Positions 54,917 to 64,000 of a stretch of DNA of 64,000 nt are shown here, in pieces (the first letter of the stretch is position 1; each line of letters opens with the position of its first letter). Under the pieces are notes generated by a model that was not told the origin of the DNA, did no database searches, and saw nothing but the letters and a program-made list of their open reading frames with translations. The position numbers and the translations under genes were made by a program. Source of the DNA: Sphingobacterium daejeonense (GTDB lineage: Bacteria; Bacteroidota; Bacteroidia; Sphingobacteriales; Sphingobacteriaceae); the NCBI RefSeq assembly GCF_901472535.1, contig NZ_LR590470.1, positions 1,488,001-1,552,000 of the forward strand, written 5' to 3'.

Positions 54917-55831
54917 GTGGAAAACCAATCTAATATCTTAAAATACAAACATCTCGGAATCTACACTCAAAACGAGAATGTAGTATATATGCATGAAAAC
55001 TGGCCACGTTTGTGCTTCAGAAGGCTTTGAGGCACTTACCCGAATTAGAATATCCACTGCAACGGACTCATCGTAGCAAGTCTTAATGTAATTTCATCCA
55101 ATCTTCTATTGACTGATGAAATTGGGTTATCGGACGCCGCAGCAAAAAAACTGAATGTTTCCCCAAATGAAACTTTGTATGTTTCACATTTGGAACCTAT
55201 TAAATCTTTAAGCCACGTACGGGCAAAAATCTACAATCAGAAACTGGATTACTTGGCGTACAATGAAATCATTACGGATATAGTTCAGGGCAATTATTCC
55301 AATATCGACCTCACAGCATTTATCACCGCCTGTGCCGGAAATAGAATGGATCTTGATGAAATCACCTATCTTACAAAAGCCATGATTGCTTCTGGTATGC
55401 AATTGCACTGGAACAAGGAGATTGTTGTTGATAAGCATTGCATCGGAGGGTTACCAGGCAATAGAACAACATCGTTGGTAGTTGCCATTGTTACTGCCTT
55501 TGGCCTTACAATGCCCAAAACGTCTTCCCGTGCCATTACCTCGCCTGCCGGTACTGCAGATACCATGGAAGTATTTACCAATGTAACGCTTTCCCTGAAA
55601 AAATAAAAGAAGTGGTTCATAAGGAAGGGGGGTGTATCGTTTTGGGGTGGAACAGCCCAGTTAAGCCCGGCAGATGATCTGCTGATAAAAATCGAAAAAG
55701 CCCTCGATATAGATTAGCGAGGGACAGCTAATTGCTTCGGTACTCTCAAAAAAAGCAGCGGCGGGTTCCACGCACGTTGTTATAGATATTCCTGTAGGTG
55801 AAACTGCAAAAATGAGAAGTACAAAAATGGC
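54917..55831 (+). pseudogene. Decayed thymidine/AMP phosphorylase-family gene
   Basis: Segments in several frames match the phosphorylase family: KHLGIYTQNENVVYMHEN, HVCASEGFEALTRIRISTAT, then the 165-codon open stretch 55109-55606 (EIGLSDAAAKKLNV, DKHCIGGLPGNRTTSLVVAI), then [32 protein letters not shown] and [20 protein letters not shown]. At least four frame breaks and one in-frame stop are present, and the last third of the protein is missing. Remaining length is about 300 of roughly 500 residues. The gene is dead. Confidence 0.75.
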
Positions 55832-55945
55832 ACAGACAAAGAGTATATGGGTGGTCTAAAATACATTTTGACCAGAAACATTGCCGCTACTACCCATTAT
55901 GACAGCGATATGGGCTGGGGGTTCGGATTGAATTTGTCCTATTAA
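55832..55945 (+). pseudogene. C-terminal fragment of an outer-membrane-type protein
   Basis: Thirty-seven codons read [20 protein letters not shown], then THYDSDMGWGFGLNLSY and a stop. The alternating pattern and aromatic last residue are typical of the last strands of a beta-barrel. It is joined directly to the truncated phosphorylase fragment, which suggests a deletion removed everything between. Family not identified. Confidence 0.45.
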
Positions 55946-55959
55946 GTTTGACTTTCTAT

Positions 55960-55988
55960 GAGGTCGGATTTAGAATCCGACCTCTTTT
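55960..55988 (+). terminator. Rho-independent terminator
   Basis: GAGGTCGGATT pairs with AATCCGACCTC around a three-base loop and is followed by TTTT. It starts 15 bases after the barrel-fragment stop, so it belonged to that lost gene. Confidence 0.8.
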
Positions 55989-56010
55989 GATGAATTAAAA
56001 ATGTTACTTA

Positions 56011-56840
56011 ATGAGCAATTATTACGAGGAAATAATAAAGAAACTAGAAGATGAAATAAAAGAGGTGTCTCTTGAACTGGATGGTTCCATAGCTTTGTAT
56101 GAAGTTATTATCGAGTTGATATTATCGAGACTTTCCGAAATAAAGGAATATACACTAAAAAATGGCTTTGATAGTATAAATGAAGAGATCCACTTTTTCA
56201 AAATATCAAAAAACCAGTCATTGTTGCAAAACTCATTTACTATAACGCTATCTATAAAATAGAGACAAAAAAACCTAATGATATAAAAGCTATTAGGAAA
56301 TACATTAATGGTGAGCTAAGGAAACTCAAACGGTATTTTGAGAGTAACCTTGAATTCTATAAATATTACCGAACAGGCAGTTCATTTGTAGATGAAAAGT
56401 TATTTGTTCGGGGCAAACACGATATAAAGTTAAGTTTGGACACGGTTTATTTTGAAACCGACCACCGGTTTTCTACATCCCACGATTATAAGGCGGCAAA
56501 AATAATTGCCAATGACCTGATTCAAGTTTATCTTGAAGACCAACTTCACAACATAATCTATAAAGATAAATCAATAGACCTACCAACATTAAGTTGGACG
56601 GGAAGCAAAGCGGCTTTAACGGAATTGATTTACGGACTGCATTCTCAAGCCGTCTTCAATAATGGGAATACAGATATTATAACCATAGTCAGATTTTTTG
56701 AAAACAGTTTTAATGTTGATTTGGGCGATTTTTACCATACATTTTTGGAACTCAAAGCAAGAAAGCTGAACCGAACGAAATTCCTTGACAGCTTACGTGA
56801 TGCTTTGATTAAAAAAATGGAAGAACAGGACGAAATATAA
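56011..56840 (+). CDS. rteC: RteC-type regulatory protein (frameshifted)
   Basis: About 276 residues, matching RteC, which in CTnDOT-like elements controls excision genes. The N-terminus (EEIIKKLEDEIKEVSLELDG) reads to about 56200, and the protein then continues in another frame with KKPVIVAKLIYYNAIYKIET, KPNDIKAIRKYINGELRKLK and, from 56436, DTVYFETDHRFSTSHDYKAA, LSWTGSKAALTELIYGLHSQ. One missing A in the run near 56199 explains the break. An IS256-family element sits 25 bases downstream. Confidence 0.8.
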
Positions 56841-56857
56841 AATCAAAAGACGATTTT

Positions 56858-56865
56858 GTCGATCA
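56858..56865. repeat. Left target-site duplication of the IS256-family element
   Basis: GTCGATCA, repeated exactly at 58123-58130 on the far side of the element. Eight bases is the usual duplication size of IS256-family transposition. Confidence 0.85.
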
Positions 56866-56928
56866 GAGACTGTAAAATAAACTGTGTCAAGGATAATAAA
56901 CAGAAGTATTATTTTTGACATAGTAATT

Positions 56929-58053
56929 ATGAGTATTAAGGAAAGCGATTTTGATTTTGAGTCCATGAAGGACCTGGCCCTAGAACAGTTACGTAGTGGT
57001 GAATCACTTTATGGCAAGAACGGAGCTTTTGCTCCTTTAATGAAAAAAGTTTTTAGAAGCAGCGCTAGAAGCTGAGATTGAGAGCCATCTGGATGAAGCT
57101 GAACGCTCTTGTGGTAATCGTCGTAACGGCAAGTCCAGCAAGCAGATTCGCACCTCAGATGGCACTATCGAGATCGATACTCCGCGTGACCGTCGGTCTA
57201 ACTTCGAACCCCAGCTTATTAAGAAACGTGAGACGATTTTAGCTTTCTTCGATTACCGATAAGATCATTCCCCAGGTCAAGGAGTGGCAATCAAGAAGTC
57301 TAGACTCGCTTTATACGATTGTTTGGATGGACGCCATGCACTACAAAGTAAAAGAAGACCATCGGTTTGTTTTCGGCGGGCAGTATACAATATTCTTGGC
57401 ATTGATCGAAAATGGACATTAAAGCATCTGTTAGGGATGTATGTTTCGGAGAATGAGGGAGCTAACTTTTGGTTGAGCGTATTGACTGATTTACAAAATC
57501 GAGGCGTAGAGGATATCTTAATTGCTTGTATCGATAATTTAAAAGGGTTTTCCGAAGCGATACAGAGTGTTTTTCCCGACACCGAAGTACAGACCTGTGT
57601 AGTACATCAAATCCGAAACAGCCTAAAGTATGTAGCCAGTAAGGATCAAAAGGAGTTCATGAACGATCTAAAACCCGTATATAGGGCCGATACGTTGGAT
57701 CTAGCCGAGCTTCGGATGGATGAACTTCAGGATAAATGGGGTGAAAAGTATCCTGTGGTCATTGAATCCTGGCGACGCAACTGGGATCGTCTGACCACCT
57801 ATTTCCGATACGATAAAATCCATCCGAAAGTTGATATACACGACTAACACGATCGAAGGATTTCATCGCCAAGTGCGTAAGGTCACCAAAACTAAAGGTG
57901 CATTCACCTCCGATATAGCGTTATTGAAATTGATTTATTTAGCACATAACAACATTAAGAAGAAATGGACGATGCCACTAGCCAATTGGGGGAACAACAG
58001 CACAGAAATTAGCAATTTGGTTTCCGGGAAGAATGGTGTTAGATTTGCAATAA
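56929..58053 (+). pseudogene. IS256-family transposase, broken
   Basis: A mutator-type DDE transposase. Parts in order: MKDLALEQLRSGESLYGKNG from the ATG at 56929; LEAEIESHLDEAERSCGNRR; NGKSSKQIRTSDGTIEIDTP; SSITDKIIPQVKEWQSR; IVWMDAMHYKVKEDHRFV (catalytic Asp); GMYVSENEGANFWLSVLTDL; CIDNLKGFSEAI (second Asp); NTIEGFHRQVRKVTKTKGAF (Glu); and AQKLAIWFPGRMVLDLQ ending at 58053. Between ETILA and SSITDK (near 57245) about 45 codons are missing, a real deletion. Several single-base frameshifts also occur, near 57050, 57375, 57830 and 57985. It cannot be active as written. Confidence 0.85.
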
Positions 58054-58057
58054 GAAA

Positions 58058-58099
58058 AATGGTTGAATTACCGCCCCGCGGGGCGGTAATTCAACCATT
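58058..58099. repeat. Perfect 42-base palindrome inside the IS right end
   Basis: Positions 58058-58078 and 58079-58099 are exact reverse complements with no loop; the centre is GC-rich (CCGCCCCGCGGGGCGG). It begins five bases after the transposase stop and abuts the right terminal repeat. It may act as a terminator that also shields the transposase from outside transcription, or be a fold-back artefact. Confidence 0.7.
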
Positions 58100-58122
58100 G
58101 ACACAGTTTATTTTACACTCCC

Positions 58123-58130
58123 GTCGATCA
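58123..58130. repeat. Right target-site duplication of the IS256-family element
   Basis: GTCGATCA, identical to 56858-56865. Confidence 0.85.
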
Positions 58131-58238
58131 TTATTCGGCGAAGGAGCCAGTCCATTTTCCTCTTTCCCTAACTATCGTTTACAAATGGAAACGGTCCTGA
58201 AATTCTTTACCCAGTTTGAATTCATTGGAGGTTTTTAG
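58131..58238 (+). other. Short unidentified reading frame after the IS
   Basis: An open frame continues from the IS boundary to a stop at 58236-58238 (GEGASPFSSFPNYRLQMETV, KFFTQFEFIGGF). It may be the tail of a gene whose 5' part lay before the IS insertion. I do not recognise it. Confidence 0.25.
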
Positions 58239-58257
58239 ACTTCTACCAATAATGAGA

Positions 58258-58593
58258 TTATACCGCCGTTGCCATTTGCTCACAAGCTTCTGCGCATTTG
58301 TAGCAAGCATCCGCACACTCTTTGCAATGTTGCATATCATGCTTAGCACATTCATCTCCACACGCTCTACAAATCTCCGCACATAGCTTGCAAAGGTGAC
58401 GGCTATATTGGCTTCCCAAACTCATGAGTTCGGCTGCGGCTCTACATATGGCTGCACATTCCAGATCAAGCTGGATACATCGAGCCATCATTTTTACATT
58501 GTCCTCTTGCAAGCAAGAAGCTGCACAATGGTTACAAGCTACAGCACAGGCGTAGCATTCGTCAATACATTTTTGAAATTGTTGATGTGACAT
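58258..58593 (-). CDS. Four-helix-bundle copper-binding protein (Csp-like)
   Basis: A 111-residue cytosolic protein with about 17 cysteines spaced along four helices (CIDECYACAVACNHCAASCL, CAAICRAAAELMSL, CKLCAEICRACGDECAKHDM, HCKECADACYKCAEACEQM). This is the pattern of copper-storage proteins, which line the bundle core with Cys and bind many Cu(I). No signal peptide. Transcribed away from the IS; the DUF305 gene lies 29 bases upstream, so they may form one operon. Likely a copper buffer that complements the Cus efflux genes. Confidence 0.88.
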   Translation of the reverse strand: MSHQQFQKCIDECYACAVACNHCAASCLQEDNVKMMARCIQLDLECAAICRAAAELMSLGSQYSRHLCKLCAEICRACGDECAKHDMQHCKECADACYKCAEACEQMATAV

Positions 58594-58622
58594 AATTTTA
58601 TTGTTTTAAAGTGAGAAATTAT

Positions 58623-59243
58623 TTATCTATTCTTATTAGCTAATAACCAGGTTTGAATCTCCGAGATTTCCTGATCCTGTTTTTCAATAATATTTTTTGC
58701 CATTGTCTGCATAGCACTTTCGTGTCCGTAAATAAGTTCCAATTTTGCGTTTCCAATTGCATTTTGATGATGCTGAATCATCAACATGGCAAAATCGTGA
58801 TCCGTGTCTCCATTAATGATTTGGAGATCTGTCACTCTGCCTGAGCGTTCCATATTTTTCATCTGCTCTGTAACAAATTCGGGAACATTTAGATGCGGTA
58901 CGTGACCATTGAGAAATGTGGTTAATTCTTGAATCTCAGCCTTCTGGTCTTTAATTATTTTCTGGGCCATCTCCCTCATTTGCGCATCATCGCCGGATTG
59001 CAGTTCCTTATTTGCCATGTCGATCGCTCCCTGATGATGCATTCGCATCATCAGAGCAAAAGCATTATCAGGGTCGGGAGGCATTTGCATGGCCATCATC
59101 TCATCCATCATGTTGTGCATGATAGTCATCATTTCATTGTCATCGTGATTCTGGATTTTGATTTTGTTGATATCGTCCTTATCGCACGCTTGGATAAATA
59201 ACAGTATTCCTGCTATTGCCATTATTTTTATCGCTAATTTCAT
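58623..59243 (-). CDS. DUF305 lipoprotein
   Basis: A 206-residue exported protein (lipobox LLFIQACDKDD). Two DUF305 (ferritin-like) halves are visible: MMRMHHQGAIDMANKELQSG and MLMIQHHQNAIGNAKLELIY, each with the M..HH.xAI.MA pattern. It is rich in Met and His (MMTIMHNMMDEMMAMQM). DUF305 proteins recur in copper-resistance regions; the biochemical role is not established. First gene of the pair with the Csp-like gene. Confidence 0.88.
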   Translation of the reverse strand: MKLAIKIMAIAGILLFIQACDKDDINKIKIQNHDDNEMMTIMHNMMDEMMAMQMPPDPDNAFALMMRMHHQGAIDMANKELQSGDDAQMREMAQKIIKDQKAEIQELTTFLNGHVPHLNVPEFVTEQMKNMERSGRVTDLQIINGDTDHDFAMLMIQHHQNAIGNAKLELIYGHESAMQTMAKNIIEKQDQEISEIQTWLLANKNR

Positions 59244-59439
59244 AGATGTATATTATTATTATCAATTTCCTTTTCTCTTTTAATAATGAAATGTTAAAGA
59301 CTTTTTTTGATAGAACACATAGACAGAACAACATACAATTCAATTTGTTTGATTTTTTGGATTCAAAACGAGCTACAGATAAGATATGTGGGTGTAAGAT
59401 TATTTCTGTAATGTAGTGGTTTATGCTACTATTTATTCA

Positions 59440-62400
59440 TCAATTTTGAAATGAATCACAGTCCAGAAATAAATTGAACGAACCTGAGATGTTGTGATTA
59501 GGAAAATGTATGAATGGGTAAATGTTTTTACAATACTCCCCGTGACATATAAATACTTTTTGTCCGGTACTACGCTTTCCATAGCCTTTGGATTTTCTTG
59601 CTGGCTTTTCGACTTGTTCTGTAGAATTTTCTATTGGTTCCGGAGTGTTAGATAACTGTATTTTCCGCTCAATTGCCGCCAACTCCGTTTTGAGTTCGCT
59701 AAGTCGGTTTTCTTTTGTCCACGTACCATTGATTACTTCCTTAAGTATTGGAATGTTTTTTTGGAAATCTGCCATATTCTCCTGTTCTTTTCTGATATAG
59801 GTGGGCAGCTTTTCCAATGCTTTAATAAAATTTAGTGAAGCTGTTTCGGGATCTTTTGCCATTACACCATTGTTGAATGTATATTTGATAGTACCCTCAC
59901 CTTGAATAAAAAAACGGTTTACACGAATATCCACCCCCTCTTTTTGTGACATTTCCGTTTTTACCAAAAAGTTGAAAGCCCATACAGATTACCGATTTCT
60001 TCATAATCCCCCACCGTTCGGGATTTGTCGGCAAGCTGATTGAGCTTTGCACCCGATTTGTTGTTATATCCGCATTGGGCGACAAAACGTCTAATTTAAT
60101 AAGGTTGGCAACGGAACCGTCAGTGTTTTTTTGGATACGTCCCTGCAAATTATTCCAATCAAGGCTCATACGGTCATAGCGGGATTGGGCTTTTCCAAGT
60201 TCTGCCTCATAATCTTCCAGTTTGTACTTGGCACTTGATTTTGAACGATTGAACGATTGCCTTTCGCTTTCCAATCCGGCAATCTGTTTCTCTATTTTAG
60301 CTTTGTCCAAAAGGTCGGTATTGCCCATAAGGATAGCTACATATTCCGAGAAATTCATACCCGACTTTTCATCCATACCACCTTCGTCAATCGTCCGTTT
60401 ACCAAGATTGTTGGATTTTAATTGGTCAATAAATAGCTGTTTGTTGTGCAGCAGGTTGAACTTATAACTATCCAGCGATTTTTTCAACGGCATAGATGAT
60501 TACATCCACTTTATTGTCGTTAAAAATGCTTGGCAATCTCATTGCCTTTGCGGATAGCCCTACCGTCCCTTTGCGGCAAGGTCGGACGGTCGCCATGGCG
60601 TATCTAAATGGTGTACGGCAACGGCTCTTTTCTGTGCGTTCACACCTGTACCGAGCATACTCGTAGAACCGAAAAGGACACGGATTTTGCCCTCGTTCAT
60701 TCCTTTGATTAGCTCTTTTCGTTGCTTGTCATTCTTCGCTTCCTGTATAAAGCGGATTTCGTGTGCAGGTATGTCGTGGTCTTCCACGAGCTTACGTTTG
60801 ATTTCGGAGTAGATATTCCACTGATTTGGCTTGTATGTTCCCAAATCCGAGAAGATGAAACTGCGTGCCTTTCTGTGCATTGAATTTATTGTAATATTTA
60901 GCAATATTATCTGCACAATGGGAAGCTTTGTTATCGGCGTGGTCTTGGTAATGGGGGCTTACCATTCGCATATCCAAAGACATCTTTCGAGCGTAGTCCG
61001 TAGCGATAAGCATTTTTGCTTTTTCTTCTTTTTTAGATAGCGGTTTTCTGCCAAGTAATTCCCCTTTGCCTGATTTGGCAAACTCCATCAGCTTTTCAAT
61101 AAAACTTCTCCTGGTCTGGAGTTGGAGGTATGTTGTAAAATATCTCGTTCTTTTCGGGACGGTCTATTCCAATCATTTCGGCGGTACGGTAATCCGTGAT
61201 TTCGGAGTAGAATTGAGCGAGTTCCGGCACTTTGATAAAGTAGCGGAAACGCTCTTTTGCCACGATATTATTGGCGACCGAAAACTCATAATCGGTTGTT
61301 TTTCTTTGCGTAGATTGCCGCCCACGCATCAAACGAGTTAATGCCCTGTTTTGCCAAAGCCCTTGGTCGCAGGTATTTGAACAACAGGTACAATTCGGTC
61401 AGTGAATTGCTGATAGTCGTACCCGAAAGGAAAGTTGCCCCCATATCCGCATCGGTACGTTCCTGTATAGTCCGTATAGCAAACAAAAGATTCAGTGCCT
61501 TTAGGCTTCCCTGTTGATTGCCCAATCCTGCAACCCTTGAATGCCTTGTGTTGAAAATCAGGTTTTTGAATTGGTGGCTTTCGTCTACAAATAAATGGTC
61601 GATACCCATCATCTTGAAGTCCACAATATCATCTTTGCGGTTTTCAATGTCGTGTTGCAGGGTTTTCAGCTTGACTTCGAGGTTTTCTTTCTGTTTCTCT
61701 GCTCCGGCGAGCATACCCCGGGTTACTTCATCGCCCTGACTTCGCAAAACGTCAAGATTTTCCTCCACACTGTCCAGTTCGGATTGCAGGATTTCCTTTT
61801 GTATTTCGGGCGATTGGGGTATCATTCCGAACTGGTCGTGGGTCAATATCACACAATCCCACTCGTTGTTCTTAATATCTCCGAAAATCCGCAGTCGTTT
61901 TTGGGGCGTAAAATCATCAATGCCCGGATAGAGTATTTTAGCGTGCGGATAGGCGGTGCGGTAGGCTTCGGCAATTTCAGGTATATTCGCTTTCAACCCG
62001 ATAATCATCGGTTTGTGAGCCAGTCCCAAACGCTTCATTTCCTGTGCACCCGTGCACATTATCAACGTCTTTCCGGCACCTACTTTCATGGTCGCAGATA
62101 GCACCGTTATTGAGCTTTATTATCCAGACAGCATCCTTTTGGCTTGAATACAGGTCTTCAATACCCAATGCTTTTCGGTCCAATTCCGGAAACACCTGAT
62201 GGGAACCGTCGTAGTGCGGTCGGACAAAACAGTTAAAGGTGTCGTTGTATTGGTCAGTCATCCTTATCTTGAACTCATCGTTTTGGGCGTGGAGCCAATC
62301 GTTAAAGGAGGTTCGGATTTCGTCAATCTTGGTATTCGCCATTTGTATGGCTTCCATATCCCGTACCTTGACATTCTTTCCGTCAACCTGTACCGTTTTG

Positions 62401-64000
62401 GAAATATCGGGTGTGGTATTGACAAGGGCGTGCTTGAGCAGGGCAATCCCGTCATACGTCCGGCTTTGGGCTTTGACCGCATATTTATCCCATATATGGA
62501 CATTTTTCTGTTTGCAGGTGACGGAAAAATCATCGGCACTGTCCGAATAGTGGATTTTCACATCTGCGTCGAACAGATGCGATGCAAATCGGGCGTAGAT
62601 GCCAGTGGGTATCCAGCGTTCGCCCAGATTAAAATCGAGTTCCTCAAATTCGATACGTCTTGGTCGGGCTTCTTCCAAAACGGTAAGGCTTTCTTTAGCT
62701 TGGGTATCATCGGGATTGCTTTCGAGGTAATCTCTTATTTCGTTGGCTTTCTCCACTACATTGCCCGCAACCCAGCGTTCGAATATTTCATATTCCTTTT
62801 GCAATGGATTGTAGTAGATGAGACCGTGTAAGGCTTCTTTCAAAGCATCAGCAGGCATACCGCTGATTTCGGACATAAAGTCCAAATCCACGCTTCCGTA
62901 TTTGTTCAGCGAAGCCGATAACGCTTCTTCGGGATTGTCCGTTGCAATGGTTGCGGTAGAAAAACTTACAGGACGGCTGAATATATCTGCCTTATGGATT
63001 ACACCACCAACGACACGCTCCAGATAGGGCATTTCTTTGCCTACACTGTCTGTTTTGATGAGCTTGATATTGTCCGCACTGTTGAGATTTCCGTACCTTT
63101 TGACAAAAGCATCGTATAAGCGGTTAAGGTTTTCCCTTTCTTCCTTGTGTTCTGAATGTTTCTCGGCTTCTTTTTGGTAGAGGTCGATATAGGTATCACG
63201 AACTTGGATATATGCTTCGGCTCTTGCTTTTTGCAAAGACGGTAACTGCAACGGGTGGAATATTGCCCTTGCATCACTTTTATCCACTTCCTGCAAATAG
63301 CCGACCCAACCGTTATCTACGACAAGGCAATCGTTACGGTGAAACTGTTGGAGTTCGTCACTGTACGGAGCAGGTTCGGGAACAGTAGCAGGTACGGTAC
63401 CGGCTGACTTATCGGCTTGGCCATTACTGTTTGCCTGTGAAAATAAATCGCCGATTGTTTTCTGTTTTGTGCCATTGGTTTGTAAGGTTTTATTGACCGT
63501 GCCGTTTGATGCTGGAGATGTATAGGACTGTTGCATCGCTCCGCTAAAGAGGTCGGTTTGCCGACCTCTTGGGGTACGTTTTCTTTTTGTCGTTTGTCTT
63601 TTGGCTTGGGTGGTTTTCTTTGGCGGGGTAATAACCGCTACGGTTTCATTTACATTTTCAAACAGGTCGAAAATGCTTAGCTGTTTTAATTCCTGCTGGC
63701 TTTCCTGTACAATGGCTGGTGCAGTAAAACGCGGTCGTTCGGGTTGTATGATTTCGGGTTCAGTAGCCGGAGGTGCCGGCGTTGGCGTAATCGGAATTTG
63801 TACGATAGGTTCATCGTTGCTTTCGCCTTTGTACAAATCAAAATTCAGGTGCTTTCCAAAATCTTCGGAAAGCATTTGCTTCAAATCTTTGGCAATCCCC
63901 GCAACACCGTCTTTATGCGTATAGATAATTGCAGGTTTTTCCGTATGGGTCGGTATCTATCTTACGGTCGGTATGTATGACCCTCGTACCGTCACGGAAA
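59440..64000 (-). CDS. Large ICE helicase/N6-methylase-type protein (partial, many frameshifts)
   Basis: The C-terminal 1450 or so residues of the giant SNF2-like helicase of Bacteroidota conjugative elements; its N-terminal part lies beyond 64000. In order: Pro-rich linker ([18 protein letters not shown]), a central region, helicase motif I ([20 protein letters not shown]), DEAH-like [10 protein letters not shown], motif III region ([20 protein letters not shown]), then [20 protein letters not shown] and motif VI-like [11 protein letters not shown], and a coiled-coil end. Frame breaks lie near 63940, 62105, 61320, 61090, 60900, 60570, 60000 and 59960. Function in the element is unproven; relatives are annotated as helicase with N-6 DNA methylase. 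The exact stop is uncertain. Confidence 0.8.

Larger units (their letters stand above)
56866..58122 (+). mobile_element. IS256-family insertion sequence, degenerate, 1257 bp
   Basis: The left end GAGACTGTAAAATAAACTGT (continuing GTCAA) and the complement of the right end GGGAGTGTAAAATAAACTGT (GTCAA) are 25-base terminal inverted repeats with two mismatches. Both ends are flanked by the eight-base duplication GTCGATCA, so the boundaries are secure. The internal transposase gene is broken by frameshifts and a deletion. The intact duplication shows that the element arrived by transposition and has not recombined since. Confidence 0.9.

Noticed and set aside
56884..57075. Separate small gene before the IS256 transposase body
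   Set aside because: It is the N-terminus of the transposase (MKDLALEQLRSGESLYGKNG) cut off by a frameshift, not an independent gene.
1..64000. CRISPR array, rRNA or tRNA genes
   Set aside because: No regularly spaced direct repeats, no rRNA-like stretches and no cloverleaf-like sequence were noticed on reading.

Overview
The window looks like accessory DNA from a Bacteroidota genome, probably of the Sphingobacterium/Pedobacter/Chryseobacterium kind. The evidence is AT-rich coding, -7 boxes of the TAnnTTTG type instead of TATAAT, and a Bacteroides-type conjugation gene set (TraA, D, E, F, G, I, J, K, L, M, N, O, Q plus MobA/MobB/MobC). It reads as the interior of an integrative conjugative element (ICE). 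The left edge is the tail of a PRTRC ThiF gene and the right edge lies inside the very large helicase/methylase protein of such elements. Neither an integrase nor an attachment site is in view.

Layout. 1-2.6 kb: PRTRC ThiF tail and a SulP anion transporter with a structured leader. 2.7-3.8 kb: an IS110-family insertion sequence. 4.1-8.3 kb: a compact four-gene operon (XRE regulator with a palindromic operator, SMEK nuclease-APAZ protein, short catalytically dead Argonaute, and a third protein resembling the predicted pPIWI-associating nucleases). 8.3-9.6 kb: a stand-alone receiver protein with a long structured leader and two small HTH proteins. 9.7-14.0 kb: a translationally coupled two-gene module ending in an 883-residue double-HKD phospholipase D-like protein, a candidate defence system. 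14.0-24.0 kb: the tra operon, minus strand, traQ to traE. 24.1-27.5 kb: metal cargo (DUF6660, TonB receptor, CDF-like exporter) between traE and traD. 27.6-35.3 kb: traD, DUF3408, traA, an oriT-like region, mobA, mobB, a small ArsR/MerTP/GDCCVxC cargo, and the coupling protein. 35.4-44.8 kb: Zn/Cd/Co efflux (DUF6660, CzcA fused to a TolC-like domain, CzcB, Fur-family regulator, transglutaminase-like protein, P1B ATPase). 45.2-54.8 kb: copper/silver efflux (DUF6660, DUF3347 proteins, CusA, CusC, CusB, haem-binding protein). 54.9-58.2 kb: decayed genes, rteC and an IS256-family element with an 8-bp target duplication. 58.2-59.2 kb: copper-storage-type protein and DUF305 protein. 59.4-64.0 kb: the frameshifted helicase gene.

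How it works together: the tra/mob genes would move the element. The cargo supplies heavy-metal export (mercury, Zn/Cd/Co, Cu/Ag) and two neighbouring putative anti-invader modules. A shared 15-bp inverted repeat (TGCAAT-N3-ATTGCA) sits just upstream of the -7 boxes of both Zn-type operons and is probably the operator of the Fur-family protein encoded at the end of the first one.

Caution: at least a dozen genes carry single-base frameshifts, mostly one extra base in a homopolymer. This looks more like sequence error than biology, although the helicase, the IS256 transposase and a thymidine phosphorylase-like gene are damaged more heavily and include real deletions.
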